The notes under the pieces are model-generated. The model was not told the DNA's origin. It ran no database searches and worked only from the letters and a program-made list of their open reading frames with translations. The translations under genes were made by a program, and so were the position numbers. A stretch of 64,000 nucleotides of DNA from the NCBI GenBank assembly GCA_018241505.1, contig JAFEDS010000021.1:97472-161471 (forward strand). Reading direction: 5' to 3'. The stretch's first letter is position 1; each line of letters starts with the position of its first letter. This stretch comes from Pseudomonadota bacterium. GTDB lineage: Bacteria > Pseudomonadota > Gammaproteobacteria > Steroidobacterales > Steroidobacteraceae. Below are positions 33,683 to 42,330 of this stretch, piece by piece.

Positions 33683-34450
33683 TTACGCGCTCCCCGAGCG
33701 GGGATTGCGTGAGTGCGCAAAGTCCGGACTGGCAGTCGACAATTCCCGCTGCAGCCCGGTCTGCAGGCTGTGGGCGGCCGAGTCCACATCATCGACAAAC
33801 TCGAACAGTCGCAGGTCCTGCGCGTCGATCACGCCGTGGCGCAACAGAGCATCGAAGTTGATGATTTCCTTCCAGTACGCGGATCCATACAAAAGCACCG
33901 GAATCCGCCGCGCCAGCTTCTGAGTCTGCGCGAGCGCCAGAACCTCGAGAATCTCATCCAATGTGCCGAACCCGCCGGGAAAAGCGATGAGCGCACGCGC
34001 CAGATGTGCGAACCACAGCTTGCGCATGAAGAAGTAGTGGAACTCAAATGACAGCCCACGCGTGATATACGGATTGGGGCGCTGCTCATGCGGCAGGCCG
34101 ATGTTGAGTCCAACCGACTTGCCAGCGGCGTCCGCCGCGCCGCGATTGGCGGCTTCCATGATGCCGCCGCCACCGCCGGTACAGACGACATACCGATGCG
34201 CGTGTGAGGGGAGGGACTTCGACCAAAGGGTCATCCGTCTGGCGAGCTCGCGGGCGTCCTCGTAGTATCGGCCTAGCGGCGAACCGGGTTGCACCCGCGC
34301 CGATCCGAAAAAGACAATCGTGTCGTGAATTCCAGCCCTGCGAAAGCGCTCCAGCGGCTCCAGGTATTCCGCCAGGATGCGCACAGGCCGCGCCTCATCG
34401 CCTTCCAGAAACTCGGTGTTCTCATATGCCGGTCCACTCATGCTACGCAT
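33683..34450 (-). CDS. LOG-family (TIGR00730) nucleotide-5'-monophosphate phosphoribohydrolase
   Basis: About 255 residues; I take the ATG at 34450 (34441 is possible). Motifs VFFGSARVQPG, CTGGGGGIMEAANRGA, and PGGFGTLDEILEVLALAQTQ with the PGGxGT signature of lysine decarboxylase-like LOG proteins, which release nucleobases from nucleotides. Divergent from the CBS gene at 34560; the FixJ-like site at 34478 lies between them. Confidence 0.85.
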   Translation of the reverse strand: MRSMSGPAYENTEFLEGDEARPVRILAEYLEPLERFRRAGIHDTIVFFGSARVQPGSPLGRYYEDARELARRMTLWSKSLPSHAHRYVVCTGGGGGIMEAANRGAADAAGKSVGLNIGLPHEQRPNPYITRGLSFEFHYFFMRKLWFAHLARALIAFPGGFGTLDEILEVLALAQTQKLARRIPVLLYGSAYWKEIINFDALLRHGVIDAQDLRLFEFVDDVDSAAHSLQTGLQRELSTASPDFAHSRNPRSGSA

Positions 34451-34477
34451 CTTACGGTTCGCCGGCGTGCCATGGGC

Positions 34478-34500
34478 TACGTACAACTGCGGATTTGCGG
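34478..34500 (+). promoter_or_regulatory. FixJ-like site between divergent LOG and CBS genes
   Basis: Plus strand opens TACGTACAACTGCGG and continues ATTTGCGG. Nearly the same arrangement as the 14559 site. 60-82 bases before the CBS GTG and 28-50 before the LOG gene. Confidence 0.55.
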
Positions 34501-34559
34501 CTCCTGCGCCGCGTCCATACTGGCTGCCATCACGTTGAGTAGCAGCGAGGAATGCAGTC

Positions 34560-35015
34560 GTGGAAGTAGGCGACATCTGCAATCGAAATATGGTCACCAC
34601 AGCCGCGCATGCGAGCTTGGTGGAAGCTGCGCAGCTCATGCGCAAGGATCATGTCGGCCTTCTGGTAGTCGCCGAGCCCGCCGCCGATGGCCACGACTCC
34701 AGAGTGGTCGGCGTTCTGACAGACCGCGACATCGTCACCGCGGTGGTGGCCAAGGAAGCTGATCCGGCTACCTTGACAGTGGGGGATGTCATGGCTCGCA
34801 ACCCGGTCATGGCGAACGAACTTCATTCGCTGGGTCATGCACTGCGTCTCATGCGCGAATCCGGCGTCCGGCGCGTGCCGGTGTTGGGGAATCGCGATCA
34901 ACTCGTGGGCGTCCTGTCAGTGGATGATGTGCTGGAGGCACTGGCGGTAGAGCTGGGGGACGTGTCCAGGGCTATTCGCAGTGGTCAGAGGTTGGAACGC
35001 CACAGTCGCCCGTGA
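34560..35015 (+). CDS. CBS-domain-pair protein
   Basis: 151 residues from a GTG at 34560 after GAGGAA. Two CBS motifs (VGVLTDRDIVTAV; VGVLSVDDVLEAL). It is four bases before the acyl-CoA synthetase GTG, so the two are likely co-translated; the CBS unit may report adenylate state next to an AMP-forming enzyme, an inference. Confidence 0.9.
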   Translation: MEVGDICNRNMVTTAAHASLVEAAQLMRKDHVGLLVVAEPAADGHDSRVVGVLTDRDIVTAVVAKEADPATLTVGDVMARNPVMANELHSLGHALRLMRESGVRRVPVLGNRDQLVGVLSVDDVLEALAVELGDVSRAIRSGQRLERHSRP

Positions 35016-35018
35016 CCT

Positions 35019-36797
35019 GTGAATGAAATCACTCTACCGTCACTGTTTCGGCGGCGGGTGCGTCTGACGCCGAAACGCGAGGCCTACCGTCAATTTGACG
35101 AGGTTTCCCGGGAATGGATCAGCTATTCGTGGCAGTTGACAGCCGCGCGCGTGGCACGCTGGCGGGCAGCCTTCAGGACTGAGTCACTGCCACAGGGCGT
35201 GAGAATTGCAATCCTGGTTCCCAACAGCTTCGAGCATGTGTGCATCGATCAGGCTGCGTTGGCTTCGGGTTTCGTACCTGTTCCCCTGCATGTGGTCGAC
35301 AACCCGGACAGCCTGGCGTTCGTCATCTCTGATTGCGGAGCATCTGTGCTCATTGTGGATTCCGTCACCCGCTGGGAGGCTCTGGTTCCATTTCTGGATC
35401 GCTTTCCAGAGCTGCGCCGCGTGGTGTACCTGACCGGGTCTGCCGATACTGCTCCCTCGGGTCCGGCTGTGCCGATGAGCGATTGGCTGGTGGCAGAATC
35501 GCAGACAGATACCACGGACATCGCTCTCGATCCGAATTCTCTGGCTGCGATTGTTTATACCTCGGGAACGACCGGCAGGCCCAAGGGCGTCATGCTCTCT
35601 CACCGCAACGTGGTGTCTAACGTGATCGCGCTGTTGAAGGCTATGTCAGTCGACGAAAGGGACGTTCTCCTGTCGTTTTTGCCGCTATCGCATACTTTTG
35701 AGCGCACCGTCGGCTACTATCTGGCGGTGGCCTCCGGTGCAACCGTCGTCTTCGCGCGATCCATACCCCTGTTGGCTGAGGATTTGCGGGAGGTGAGGCC
35801 AACGGTTCTCGTCTCGGTACCTCGCATCTACGAGCGAGCTTACGGAGCCTTCACAGCGAAGTTGGAAGGCCATCGGCTCAGCCGGCTGCTGTTCGACCGG
35901 ACCGTAAAAATCGGCTGGCAGCGCTTCGAATATCGCCAGGGACGTGCTGCGGCACCTGGCTGGCGCGATCGTCTGATGTGGCGGGTGCTCGATATGTTGG
36001 TGGCGCGGCGGGTGAGAGCGCGTTTTGGAGGGCGGCTGCGAGCCGCGCTCTGCGGTGGCGCGCCCATGGCATTTGACATCGCGCAGCCGCTGCTTTCTCT
36101 CGGGGTTCCGGTTCTTCAGGGCTACGGCATGACGGAGAGCTCCCCGGTGATTTCCTGCAACTCGCTGGAGGACAATGATCCCACCACGGTGGGCCGCCCG
36201 TTACGGGACGTCGAAGTTCGTTTGGGCGACAATGATGAGCTGCTGGCCCGTGACGATAACGTGATGCTCGGCTACTGGCATCGGCCGGATGAAACAACCC
36301 GCGTAAAGGAGGCCGCTGGTTGGCTGCATACCGGCGATCAGGCCGAGATCGTCGACGGCCGCATCCGCATCAAGGGACGTATCAAGGACATCATAGTCAC
36401 TTCCACAGGTGAGAAAATCTCACCGTCGGACCTGGAGGCGGCAATCGGCACGGATGGTACTTTCGAGCAGGCCATGGTCGTGGGTGAGGGCAGACCCTAT
36501 CTTGCGGCGCTGTTGGTTCTCAACGGCGATCGTTGGCGCCTGGAGGCTGAGTCCTTGGGAGTGGATGCGCAAAGCCCGCAGGCCCTGTACGCGACAGCGG
36601 CGACGCAGTGGGCGCTGGCGCGGGTTACAAGTGCGCTGCGAGGATTTCCCAGCTACGCCATGCCCCGACGTGTTTGTTTGCTCACGGAGCCGTGGACCGT
36701 TGCCAACGGCCTGATGACCCCGACGCTGAAACCCAAGCGGGCTGCCATCGAGACCCGCCTGGCTGGGCGAATCGCGCAGATGTATGAGGGACATTGA
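35019..36797 (+). CDS. Long-chain acyl-CoA synthetase (AMP-forming)
   Basis: 592 residues, GTG start at 35019. The adenylation motif YTSGTTGRPKGVMLSH, GYGMTESSPVI, and GWLHTGDQAEIVDG with KGRIKDIIVTSTGEKISP are complete. This is the FadD15-like group of long-chain fatty-acyl ligases. The C-terminal lysine region is partly altered (SYAMPRRVCLL then GLMTPTLKPKR). Overlaps the 66-residue cytochrome-like ORF by 14 bases. Confidence 0.9.
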   Translation: MNEITLPSLFRRRVRLTPKREAYRQFDEVSREWISYSWQLTAARVARWRAAFRTESLPQGVRIAILVPNSFEHVCIDQAALASGFVPVPLHVVDNPDSLAFVISDCGASVLIVDSVTRWEALVPFLDRFPELRRVVYLTGSADTAPSGPAVPMSDWLVAESQTDTTDIALDPNSLAAIVYTSGTTGRPKGVMLSHRNVVSNVIALLKAMSVDERDVLLSFLPLSHTFERTVGYYLAVASGATVVFARSIPLLAEDLREVRPTVLVSVPRIYERAYGAFTAKLEGHRLSRLLFDRTVKIGWQRFEYRQGRAAAPGWRDRLMWRVLDMLVARRVRARFGGRLRAALCGGAPMAFDIAQPLLSLGVPVLQGYGMTESSPVISCNSLEDNDPTTVGRPLRDVEVRLGDNDELLARDDNVMLGYWHRPDETTRVKEAAGWLHTGDQAEIVDGRIRIKGRIKDIIVTSTGEKISPSDLEAAIGTDGTFEQAMVVGEGRPYLAALLVLNGDRWRLEAESLGVDAQSPQALYATAATQWALARVTSALRGFPSYAMPRRVCLLTEPWTVANGLMTPTLKPKRAAIETRLAGRIAQMYEGH

Positions 36798-36984
36798 GCG
36801 TTTCTTTCGCGAAGCTGTCTACTACTTTCCCCGCCTTGCAGGCCAGCATTCACAGTATGTGTTGAAGCAATTGGGCTCGTTGCAATCAGACATGCGAAGC
36901 GTCGCGGTAATGCATGGCGTTGCACAGAGTCTGCGGCTGGAGCAGATGAGGGCAGTGGCTGCGTACGTCGAATCACTGGATTGA
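36784..36984 (+). CDS. Cytochrome c4-like domain fragment without haem motif
   Basis: 66 residues. FPRLAGQHSQYVLKQLGS and MRAVAAYVESLD match the second half of a c4/c553 cytochrome domain (typical IPRLAGQHADYL in the first segment). The CxxCH motif that would lie before it is absent, and no signal peptide is seen. It overlaps the synthetase stop by 14 bases in another frame. Either an eroded cytochrome remnant or a small protein derived from it. Confidence 0.6.
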   Translation: MRDIERFFREAVYYFPRLAGQHSQYVLKQLGSLQSDMRSVAVMHGVAQSLRLEQMRAVAAYVESLD

Positions 36985-37023
36985 GGGTCGGCTGCCAAAG
37001 CTCGTAGCAGGAGATGTTTAGTG

Positions 37024-37045
37024 GCGGTGCGCGCTTGCGCACCGC
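37024..37045. terminator. Strong hairpin between convergent genes
   Basis: Perfect nine-base stem GCGGTGCGC/GCGCACCGC with a four-base loop GCTT. It lies 40 bases after the cytochrome fragment stop and 23 bases before the CBS stop on the other strand. No T run follows on either side, so termination is likely but not certain. Confidence 0.45.
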
Positions 37046-37067
37046 TGACCTATCAGGCCAGGTGTTC

Positions 37068-37523
37068 CTAGCGGCGGGCGCGCTGCTCTTTGTTTTGTTC
37101 CTTGCTGACGATCTCAGTCAGCATGTGCGCATCCGCGGCGAGTTGCTTCAACATATCGTCGGCCGTCACGATCCCAACGAGACACCCGTCATCTCCGACG
37201 ACTGGAATGCGTCGCACGCCATGTACTCGCATTCGCTCGAGAACCAGTGAAGAGTCCTCGTGTGCATTCGCAACGACCACTGGTGTACGCATGACTTGAC
37301 TCACCAGTGTAGTGGCCGGATTGGCACCTTGCGCCAGAACATCGACAACAATATCCCGATCCGTGATCACCCCCAGCGGAGTCAGTCGCTCTTCGCCACC
37401 GCCGTCGTCCACGACAACGAGGTCGCCTGTGTGGTGGCGGCGCATGAGATGTGCCGCCTCCAGCACGGTTGTCCGGGGACTGCAGCGCGCCACATCCAAC
37501 ATGCAGAATGAGTTGAGGAGCAT
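37068..37523 (-). CDS. CBS-domain-pair protein
   Basis: 151 residues with CBS motifs LGVITDRDIVVDVLAQ and VGIVTADDMLKQL. GGAGAAGG precedes the ATG. Faces the lipoprotein cytochrome on the divergent side across a 125-base gap. The gap holds CATATGCCGG (37591-37600), a weak recall of the TACGTATGCGG word. Confidence 0.9.
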   Translation of the reverse strand: MLLNSFCMLDVARCSPRTTVLEAAHLMRRHHTGDLVVVDDGGGEERLTPLGVITDRDIVVDVLAQGANPATTLVSQVMRTPVVVANAHEDSSLVLERMRVHGVRRIPVVGDDGCLVGIVTADDMLKQLAADAHMLTEIVSKEQNKEQRARR

Positions 37524-37648
37524 GTACCTTCTCCGTGAAATGGTGCAGTCACTGTAAACCGGCGGGCGCGGGGGACAATACGAACAACTACATATGCCGG
37601 ACTCGGTCGGCGACGGGCATCATCTGTTCCCATATCAAGGAGTTCCGA

Positions 37649-38062
37649 ATGAGTTGGCGTTCAATACCTGCCGTACTGTGCCTTCTGCTCATGGCTTGTG
37701 CCAACCGGGAGTGCCTCGACACATCCGGCACAGCTTCCGGCGCTGCACTCTTTCGGATCAACTGTGCCGGTTGTCACGGAACCGATGCGCGTGGCAATGG
37801 TCCAATTGCCGAATTCATCAATGCACCCGTTGCGGATCTCACCCGGATCTCGGTGAGAAACGGGGGGCAATTTCCAACGGAGCGAGTTTTCCAGGTGATT
37901 GACGGACAATCCGGAAGCAGCGTGCACGGTGTGCGTCACATGCCGGTGTGGGGCTACGAGTTCTTTGGTTCCGAGTCGGACGACGCGAAAGCGCACCTCG
38001 ATGCAACCCAGAAGGTTGATCGTCTCGTGATGTACCTGCGCACTCTCCAGGTAGAGCAGTAG
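37649..38062 (+). CDS. Lipoprotein monohaem cytochrome c
   Basis: 137 residues from the ATG at 37649, after AAGGAG. Signal peptide with lipobox (LLLMAC), then one haem site CAGCHG in ASGAALFRINCAGCHG. The C-terminal MPVWGYEF supplies the axial-ligand methionine. Periplasmic or membrane-anchored electron carrier, partner unknown. It is followed four bases later by the MepK-like gene. Confidence 0.85.
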   Translation: MSWRSIPAVLCLLLMACANRECLDTSGTASGAALFRINCAGCHGTDARGNGPIAEFINAPVADLTRISVRNGGQFPTERVFQVIDGQSGSSVHGVRHMPVWGYEFFGSESDDAKAHLDATQKVDRLVMYLRTLQVEQ

Positions 38063-38066
38063 GGCC

Positions 38067-38606
38067 GTGAGCCGCAAAATCATAAACCGCCGTGCTTTCT
38101 TGCAGAATGCGACATTGGCCTCGCTCTCCTTGAGAGGCATCGCCGCACGTGCTGAAGGGTCGCAGACACGTTCGCTGTCATTCGTCCATACGCACACCGG
38201 CGAACGGGTTTCTGAGACATACTTTGACAACAACGGATATGTGACCGAGTCGCTCGGTCGAATCAATCGGTTGCTGCGTGACTTCCGTACGGACGATATT
38301 CACGCCATCGACGTGCGTGTGCTGGACATCCTCCACGATCTGCAGACCCTGACCGGCCACGAGGCGCCTTACGAAATCATTTCAGGTTACCGCTCGCCAA
38401 AGACCAATGCCGCTTTGCGGCGAAGCTCGGCAGGCGTAGCAGAGCACAGCTTCCACATGCAAGGGCGGGCAATTGATGTGCGTCTGTCCGGCTACGCGAC
38501 CAGCAGGTTGCACGAGCTTGCGCTGACACTGCGGCGCGGTGGTGTCGGATTCTATCCGCGGTCGGACTTCGTCCACCTCGATAGCGGACCCGTGCGGTTC
38601 TGGTAG
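38067..38606 (+). CDS. MepK-like DUF882 murein endopeptidase (YcbK type)
   Basis: 179 residues, GTG start. Twin-arginine-type signal (NRRAFLQNATLASLSL). Peptidase M15 metal motifs: EIISGYRSPKTNAALRR, AEHSFHMQGRAIDVRLSG and the final DFVHLDSGPVRFW. In E. coli MepK (ycbK) acts on 3-3 cross-links, the same bonds L,D-transpeptidases form, and an LdtD-like gene lies at 11 kb. The 3' end holds the start of a FixJ-like site. Confidence 0.88.
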   Translation: MSRKIINRRAFLQNATLASLSLRGIAARAEGSQTRSLSFVHTHTGERVSETYFDNNGYVTESLGRINRLLRDFRTDDIHAIDVRVLDILHDLQTLTGHEAPYEIISGYRSPKTNAALRRSSAGVAEHSFHMQGRAIDVRLSGYATSRLHELALTLRRGGVGFYPRSDFVHLDSGPVRFW

Positions 38607-38616
38607 GTATTTTCCG
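38604..38616 (+). promoter_or_regulatory. FixJ-like site upstream of a Usp
   Basis: Plus strand reads TAGGTATTTTCCG, the best single match to the consensus. It overlaps the stop codon of the MepK-like gene and lies 60 bases before the Usp ATG at 38676. Confidence 0.6.
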
Positions 38617-38675
38617 CAATCGGCTACGCATTCGCGCGCATTTCGTCCGTTTGACAGTCGGCGCACGCTGTCGGC

Positions 38676-39620
38676 ATGGACGAGCTGAAATCAATTCTCG
38701 CAGTCGCCAGTCGGTCTGCGACGGACGGCGCCTTGTTGGAAAAGGCAGTGCGGCTGGCTGTCGGTTGTGGGGCACACATCCATCTTTTCTATAGCGACGC
38801 CCGATCGGGAGGCGCACTAGGTCAGGAAAAAGAGCCGGCAAAGGCACAGCAGGCGTGGGACGAGCGCGTCAGCGATGATCGCGAATATCTCGATGCGCTG
38901 ATTGCCCGCTTGCGGGTACCGGGAGTCAGGATCACATCACATGCCACCTGCGACCAACCCCTCAATGAGGCAATCCTGCGAGAGGTTGCCCGGATGCAGC
39001 CAGACCTGGTGATGAAGTCCCCGGCGGGTTCACATCCGTTACGTTTGTTCACATTGGATTTGAACGACTGGCGCCTGGCGCGCAAGTGCCCTTCGGCCCT
39101 GATGCTCGTCCATGAGGCCCCTTGGCCCGTGGCGCCGCGATTCGGCGCGCTGGTCAATGTCTCGGAGCGAGCCGTCGCGCGATTGCCCGCAGAAGTGTTG
39201 CATGCCTGCGAATACCTGTCATTGGGAAGCGGCGCCGCGGTGGACGCCGTTTACTGTGAGTCGGGAGACGATCCGGATGAGGTGGCGGATCGAGCGGCGT
39301 CGTTCGACCGGCTGACACGGGAGTTTCATATTCCGGCCGGGCACGTTTTCACTCTGCGCGGCGACCCGGATTTACAACTCCCGGAGTTTGTTTCAAAAAA
39401 GCGCTACGACGTGTTGGTATTGGGTGCTCCCACTCATCGGCACGGGCTGGGCGCGCTCGCGGGCGGTCTCAGCAGCAAGCTGATTGATGCGGCCGACTCC
39501 GATCTGTTGCTGGTGCGACTGCCGGTCAGATCAACCGGCGAGCAGCTCGCGCATCATTGCGAGCAGCTCGTCGGCCTTGATGGGTTTGCTGGCGACGCGG
39601 ACGAGCTCGTCCACGGCTAG
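38676..39620 (+). CDS. Tandem universal stress protein
   Basis: 314 residues (MDELKSILAVASRSATDG). Second domain VLGAPTHRHGLGALAGGLSSKLID resembles the partial Usp at the left edge. No good ribosome site; a FixJ-like site lies 60 bases upstream. It converges with the hybrid kinase, overlapping by 90 bases, so its last 30 residues (after LLLVRLPVRSTG) are in antisense to the kinase end. Confidence 0.88.
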   Translation: MDELKSILAVASRSATDGALLEKAVRLAVGCGAHIHLFYSDARSGGALGQEKEPAKAQQAWDERVSDDREYLDALIARLRVPGVRITSHATCDQPLNEAILREVARMQPDLVMKSPAGSHPLRLFTLDLNDWRLARKCPSALMLVHEAPWPVAPRFGALVNVSERAVARLPAEVLHACEYLSLGSGAAVDAVYCESGDDPDEVADRAASFDRLTREFHIPAGHVFTLRGDPDLQLPEFVSKKRYDVLVLGAPTHRHGLGALAGGLSSKLIDAADSDLLLVRLPVRSTGEQLAHHCEQLVGLDGFAGDADELVHG

Positions 39621-41096
39621 CTCGCGGATGGCTGACGACGTGTCGCCCGTAATCAGCACGGCTTTCAAGGGCCTGCCCAGGTTTTCGCGCAACGAGGCGA
39701 CCAATTGGGTGCCGGTGTCCGAGCCGCCGAGATGATAGTCCGTCACCAGCAGATCGATGTCGCTATTCTCGCGCGCGACCCGCTGTGCTTCCCCGAGTGA
39801 GCCGACTGCACTGACCCGAAAGCCTTCCACTCGGAACAACATCCGCGTCGCGTCGCGGACACTGGTGTCATCTTCAACGAGCAGGACATGGACCTTTCCG
39901 GTCTGACGCGCGGATGTGGGCGCGCTTTGTTTGGCGCTGGCTGACACAGCGGTCGGCTGCGCCATGCTTCCCGGAAGCACCAGTGTGAAGGCCGATCCCT
40001 TGCCGGGTTCCGAGCGAACATCGAAACCGAGATTGAGCAGCTTGACCAGCCGCTGCACGATGCTTAGACCCAAACCGTACCCATCCCGTGTGCTGTTGGT
40101 GGGGACGCCGACCTGATAGAACTCATCGCAAATGTAAGGAAGCTGGTCCGCGGGAATACCGATACCGGTATCCGTGACTTCAATCCGTACTTTTGAGTCG
40201 CCATCCGACATGCAATGGAGAATGACCCGCCCCGAGCGCGTATATTTGATGGCGTTGGAGAGCAGATTGCGCAGGATCTGCTCGACGAGCGACGGATCGC
40301 TGTAGATGAGTTGGGCGCTGCTTTGTATCTGCAGCTCGAGACCTTTGCGTGCGGCAAGACTGGCAAATTCGTTACGTAACTCGTCGAAAATGGCCGCCAC
40401 CTTGAAGTCGGTGAGTTCCGGCTTGATGGCGCCGGACTCGAGCTTGCTGATATCCAACAACGCATTCAGCAGGCGCGACATGGCGCCGATCGCCAGCTCC
40501 TGTTGGGTCACGGCGGCGACGGCGTCTGGGTCGTGGACCAGCCGCAGCAGTGTGCCGTTCAGCAGGGCCAGGGTTTGCAGGGGTTGACGTAGATCGTGGC
40601 TCGCGGTGGCCAGGAACCGACTCTTGGCCAGGTTGGCGCGATCGGCAACGTCGCGAGCTTCGTCCGCCACTTTCCGCGCCTGCTCGGCCGCTTCACGGGC
40701 AACGATCAGCTCCGCCTTGACACGATTACGCTCGGTGATATCGCGAATCGCCGCGGCTACCAGCATCTGGTCCCCGTCTTGCACGGGGCTCAAGCTCACC
40801 TCGACAGGAAATTCAGTCCCGTCCCGCCGCAGCGCATACAGGTCGAGATTGGCGCCCATGGGCCGCAGGCGCATGCTCTGGGCATACCCCTCGCGATGGC
40901 CTACATGCGGCTTTCGGAAACGCTCCGGCAGAAGCATCTCCACCTTCTGGCCAACAATGGCGTCATGCTCATAACCGAACAGTACCGAGAGCTGCCGATT
41001 CGAAAACCGGATGACGCCGAAGGAATCGATGATGACCATCGCATCAGGGGCGGCATCCAGGGCGCTGCGCGCGAGTTCGGACGGAGTGGAACGCAT
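39531..41096 (-). CDS. Hybrid histidine kinase, PAS-HisKA-HATPase-REC
   Basis: 521 residues. PAS domain (FGVIRFSNRQLSVLFGYEHDA), linker coiled coil with repeated AREAAEQARKVADEARD text, HisKA with SHDLRQPLQTLALL, ATPase (DTGIGIPADQL; DGYGLGLSIVQ) and a C-terminal receiver (LLVEDDTSVRDATRML, D in LLVTDYHLGG, K in ASKPIKA). No membrane helix. The SHDLRQPL box is that of NahK/ErcS-type hybrids. It lacks a cognate regulator next door and could feed FixJ or another. A weak FixJ-like word lies 40-60 bases upstream. Confidence 0.9.
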   Translation of the reverse strand: MRSTPSELARSALDAAPDAMVIIDSFGVIRFSNRQLSVLFGYEHDAIVGQKVEMLLPERFRKPHVGHREGYAQSMRLRPMGANLDLYALRRDGTEFPVEVSLSPVQDGDQMLVAAAIRDITERNRVKAELIVAREAAEQARKVADEARDVADRANLAKSRFLATASHDLRQPLQTLALLNGTLLRLVHDPDAVAAVTQQELAIGAMSRLLNALLDISKLESGAIKPELTDFKVAAIFDELRNEFASLAARKGLELQIQSSAQLIYSDPSLVEQILRNLLSNAIKYTRSGRVILHCMSDGDSKVRIEVTDTGIGIPADQLPYICDEFYQVGVPTNSTRDGYGLGLSIVQRLVKLLNLGFDVRSEPGKGSAFTLVLPGSMAQPTAVSASAKQSAPTSARQTGKVHVLLVEDDTSVRDATRMLFRVEGFRVSAVGSLGEAQRVARENSDIDLLVTDYHLGGSDTGTQLVASLRENLGRPLKAVLITGDTSSAIRELAVDELVRVASKPIKADELLAMMRELLAG

Positions 41097-41131
41097 GGCT
41101 GGAGCAGTCTTGCACTTCTCCCGCGCGGGGT

Positions 41132-41154
41132 GGCAGGAAAGAGTTAACGTAGAT
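41132..41154 (-). promoter_or_regulatory. Weak FixJ-like site upstream of the hybrid kinase
   Basis: Minus strand reads ATCTACGTTAACTCTTTCCT, with a spacing error of several bases relative to the consensus. 36-58 bases before the start. The rest of 41097-41238 shows nothing else. Confidence 0.3.
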
Positions 41155-41238
41155 TGATGCCACTCTACTCATTAGGTTGCGGCTTGGCAATTGACAGCAA
41201 GGGGGGCGGCCGGCACCGTGCGTTCGCGCTCTTCGATG

Positions 41239-42219
41239 CTATATCAAGGGAGCGGATGCCAGGACCGAGATGCGGGGACCCCGTCGGCGCCGTTGTATCG
41301 CGAGCGCAATTCGGTCCGGTTTGACGATCAGGAGATCGCATGGCAGCGAGTCCAACAGTGACTCGGCCGTGTTGCCAATGAAGAGCCGTTTCAGACCTGA
41401 ACGCGAAAGTGCGCCCATGACCACAATCGCGCTGTTGAGCTTGCGCGCCGTTTCCTCGACGGCATTGATCGGGTGCCGTGCCAACAGGTGGCGGCGTGCC
41501 TTCGGGATCTCATAGGCGCGCACCGTGCGCTCGAATCCGCGCCGCGCCTTCGCTGCTATGTCGGCCGCGAGTTTCTGAACGGCACTTTCCGTCAACAGAT
41601 TGGAAGGAAACGGAGTCGGGAGTGGAATGTAGGCATGGACTGCGTGGAGACTGCCCTGCAATGCCTGGCTGAAAAGGGCCGCCTGGCCCAGGATCCGCGC
41701 GTCCAGGTCGGTCGGTTTTGCATTGGCGTGTGACGGATCGACGGCAGCCAGCACGGCGGGCTTTTGATACATCCCGGTGGTCTTGACCAGCAGCACGGGC
41801 ACCGGGCTGATTCTCAGCAACTCCCAATCCGTCAATTGCAGCAGGCCCGCGGCGAAATGGCGGCCTGCATGCCGTTCCGCAACGATCAAATCGGCTTTGA
41901 TCTCATTGGCACGGCGTACGACGGCTTCGAATACAGGGTGGTCCCATTCCACCGACACGCCCACTTCGAGGCCTTCCGCCCGAAGCCTGCCGGCCAGCCG
42001 CTGCAATTTGTCCCGGTGCTTCTGTGACGTGACCCGTTCGACATCTTCGAGCGCACCGTTCGTTGAATAGGCGTCCACATACAGTGTTGTCGATATGCAA
42101 TGGAACAGCTCCAGGCGGGCACCCCAGGGCTTCGCAAGTTGAGCGGCCTTCACCACAGCCGGCAGCGAACGGGCGGACGGATCCTTGATCGCGACCAGAA
42201 TCCGCTTAATTTTTTGCAT
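41239..42219 (-). CDS. Tandem universal stress protein (UspE type)
   Basis: 326 residues from the ATG at 42219 (MQKIKRILVAIKDPSARS); an upstream ATG at 42228 is possible. Second domain VMGALSRSGLKRLFIGNTAESLL. Highly similar to 23891 and 56224 by eye. Divergent from the MgtA-like ATPase. Confidence 0.92.
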   Translation of the reverse strand: MQKIKRILVAIKDPSARSLPAVVKAAQLAKPWGARLELFHCISTTLYVDAYSTNGALEDVERVTSQKHRDKLQRLAGRLRAEGLEVGVSVEWDHPVFEAVVRRANEIKADLIVAERHAGRHFAAGLLQLTDWELLRISPVPVLLVKTTGMYQKPAVLAAVDPSHANAKPTDLDARILGQAALFSQALQGSLHAVHAYIPLPTPFPSNLLTESAVQKLAADIAAKARRGFERTVRAYEIPKARRHLLARHPINAVEETARKLNSAIVVMGALSRSGLKRLFIGNTAESLLDSLPCDLLIVKPDRIALAIQRRRRGPRISVLASAPLI

Positions 42220-42272
42220 ACGAAGCATTCCGAAGCGTTGTCCCGATCCTATGGTGACGTACCCGGCGGGCA

Positions 42273-42294
42273 GAGGACATACGCAATTACCCGG
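42273..42294. promoter_or_regulatory. Candidate site between divergent Usp and MgtA genes
   Basis: Minus strand over 42273-42285 reads TGCGTATGTCCTC, like the groEL site TGCGTATTTCCAG; plus strand over 42280-42294 reads TACGCAATTACCCGG. It is 54-75 bases before the Usp start and 37-58 before the ATPase GTG. Confidence 0.4.
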
Positions 42295-42330
42295 ATAGGA
42301 CCGTTGCCATACGCTCCGCCAGACTGGGGC

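Noticed and set aside
37018-37050. Fully certain intrinsic terminator
   Set aside because: Hairpin is perfect, but no T run follows on either strand; recorded at low confidence only.
38640-38675. Sigma-70 promoter from TTGACA at 38652
   Set aside because: A -10 box at normal spacing would lie in or after the start codon.
42220-42330. Magnesium-sensing leader (riboswitch) before the MgtA-like gene
   Set aside because: Only about 110 bases are available and no matching stem pattern or short leader ORF was recognised.
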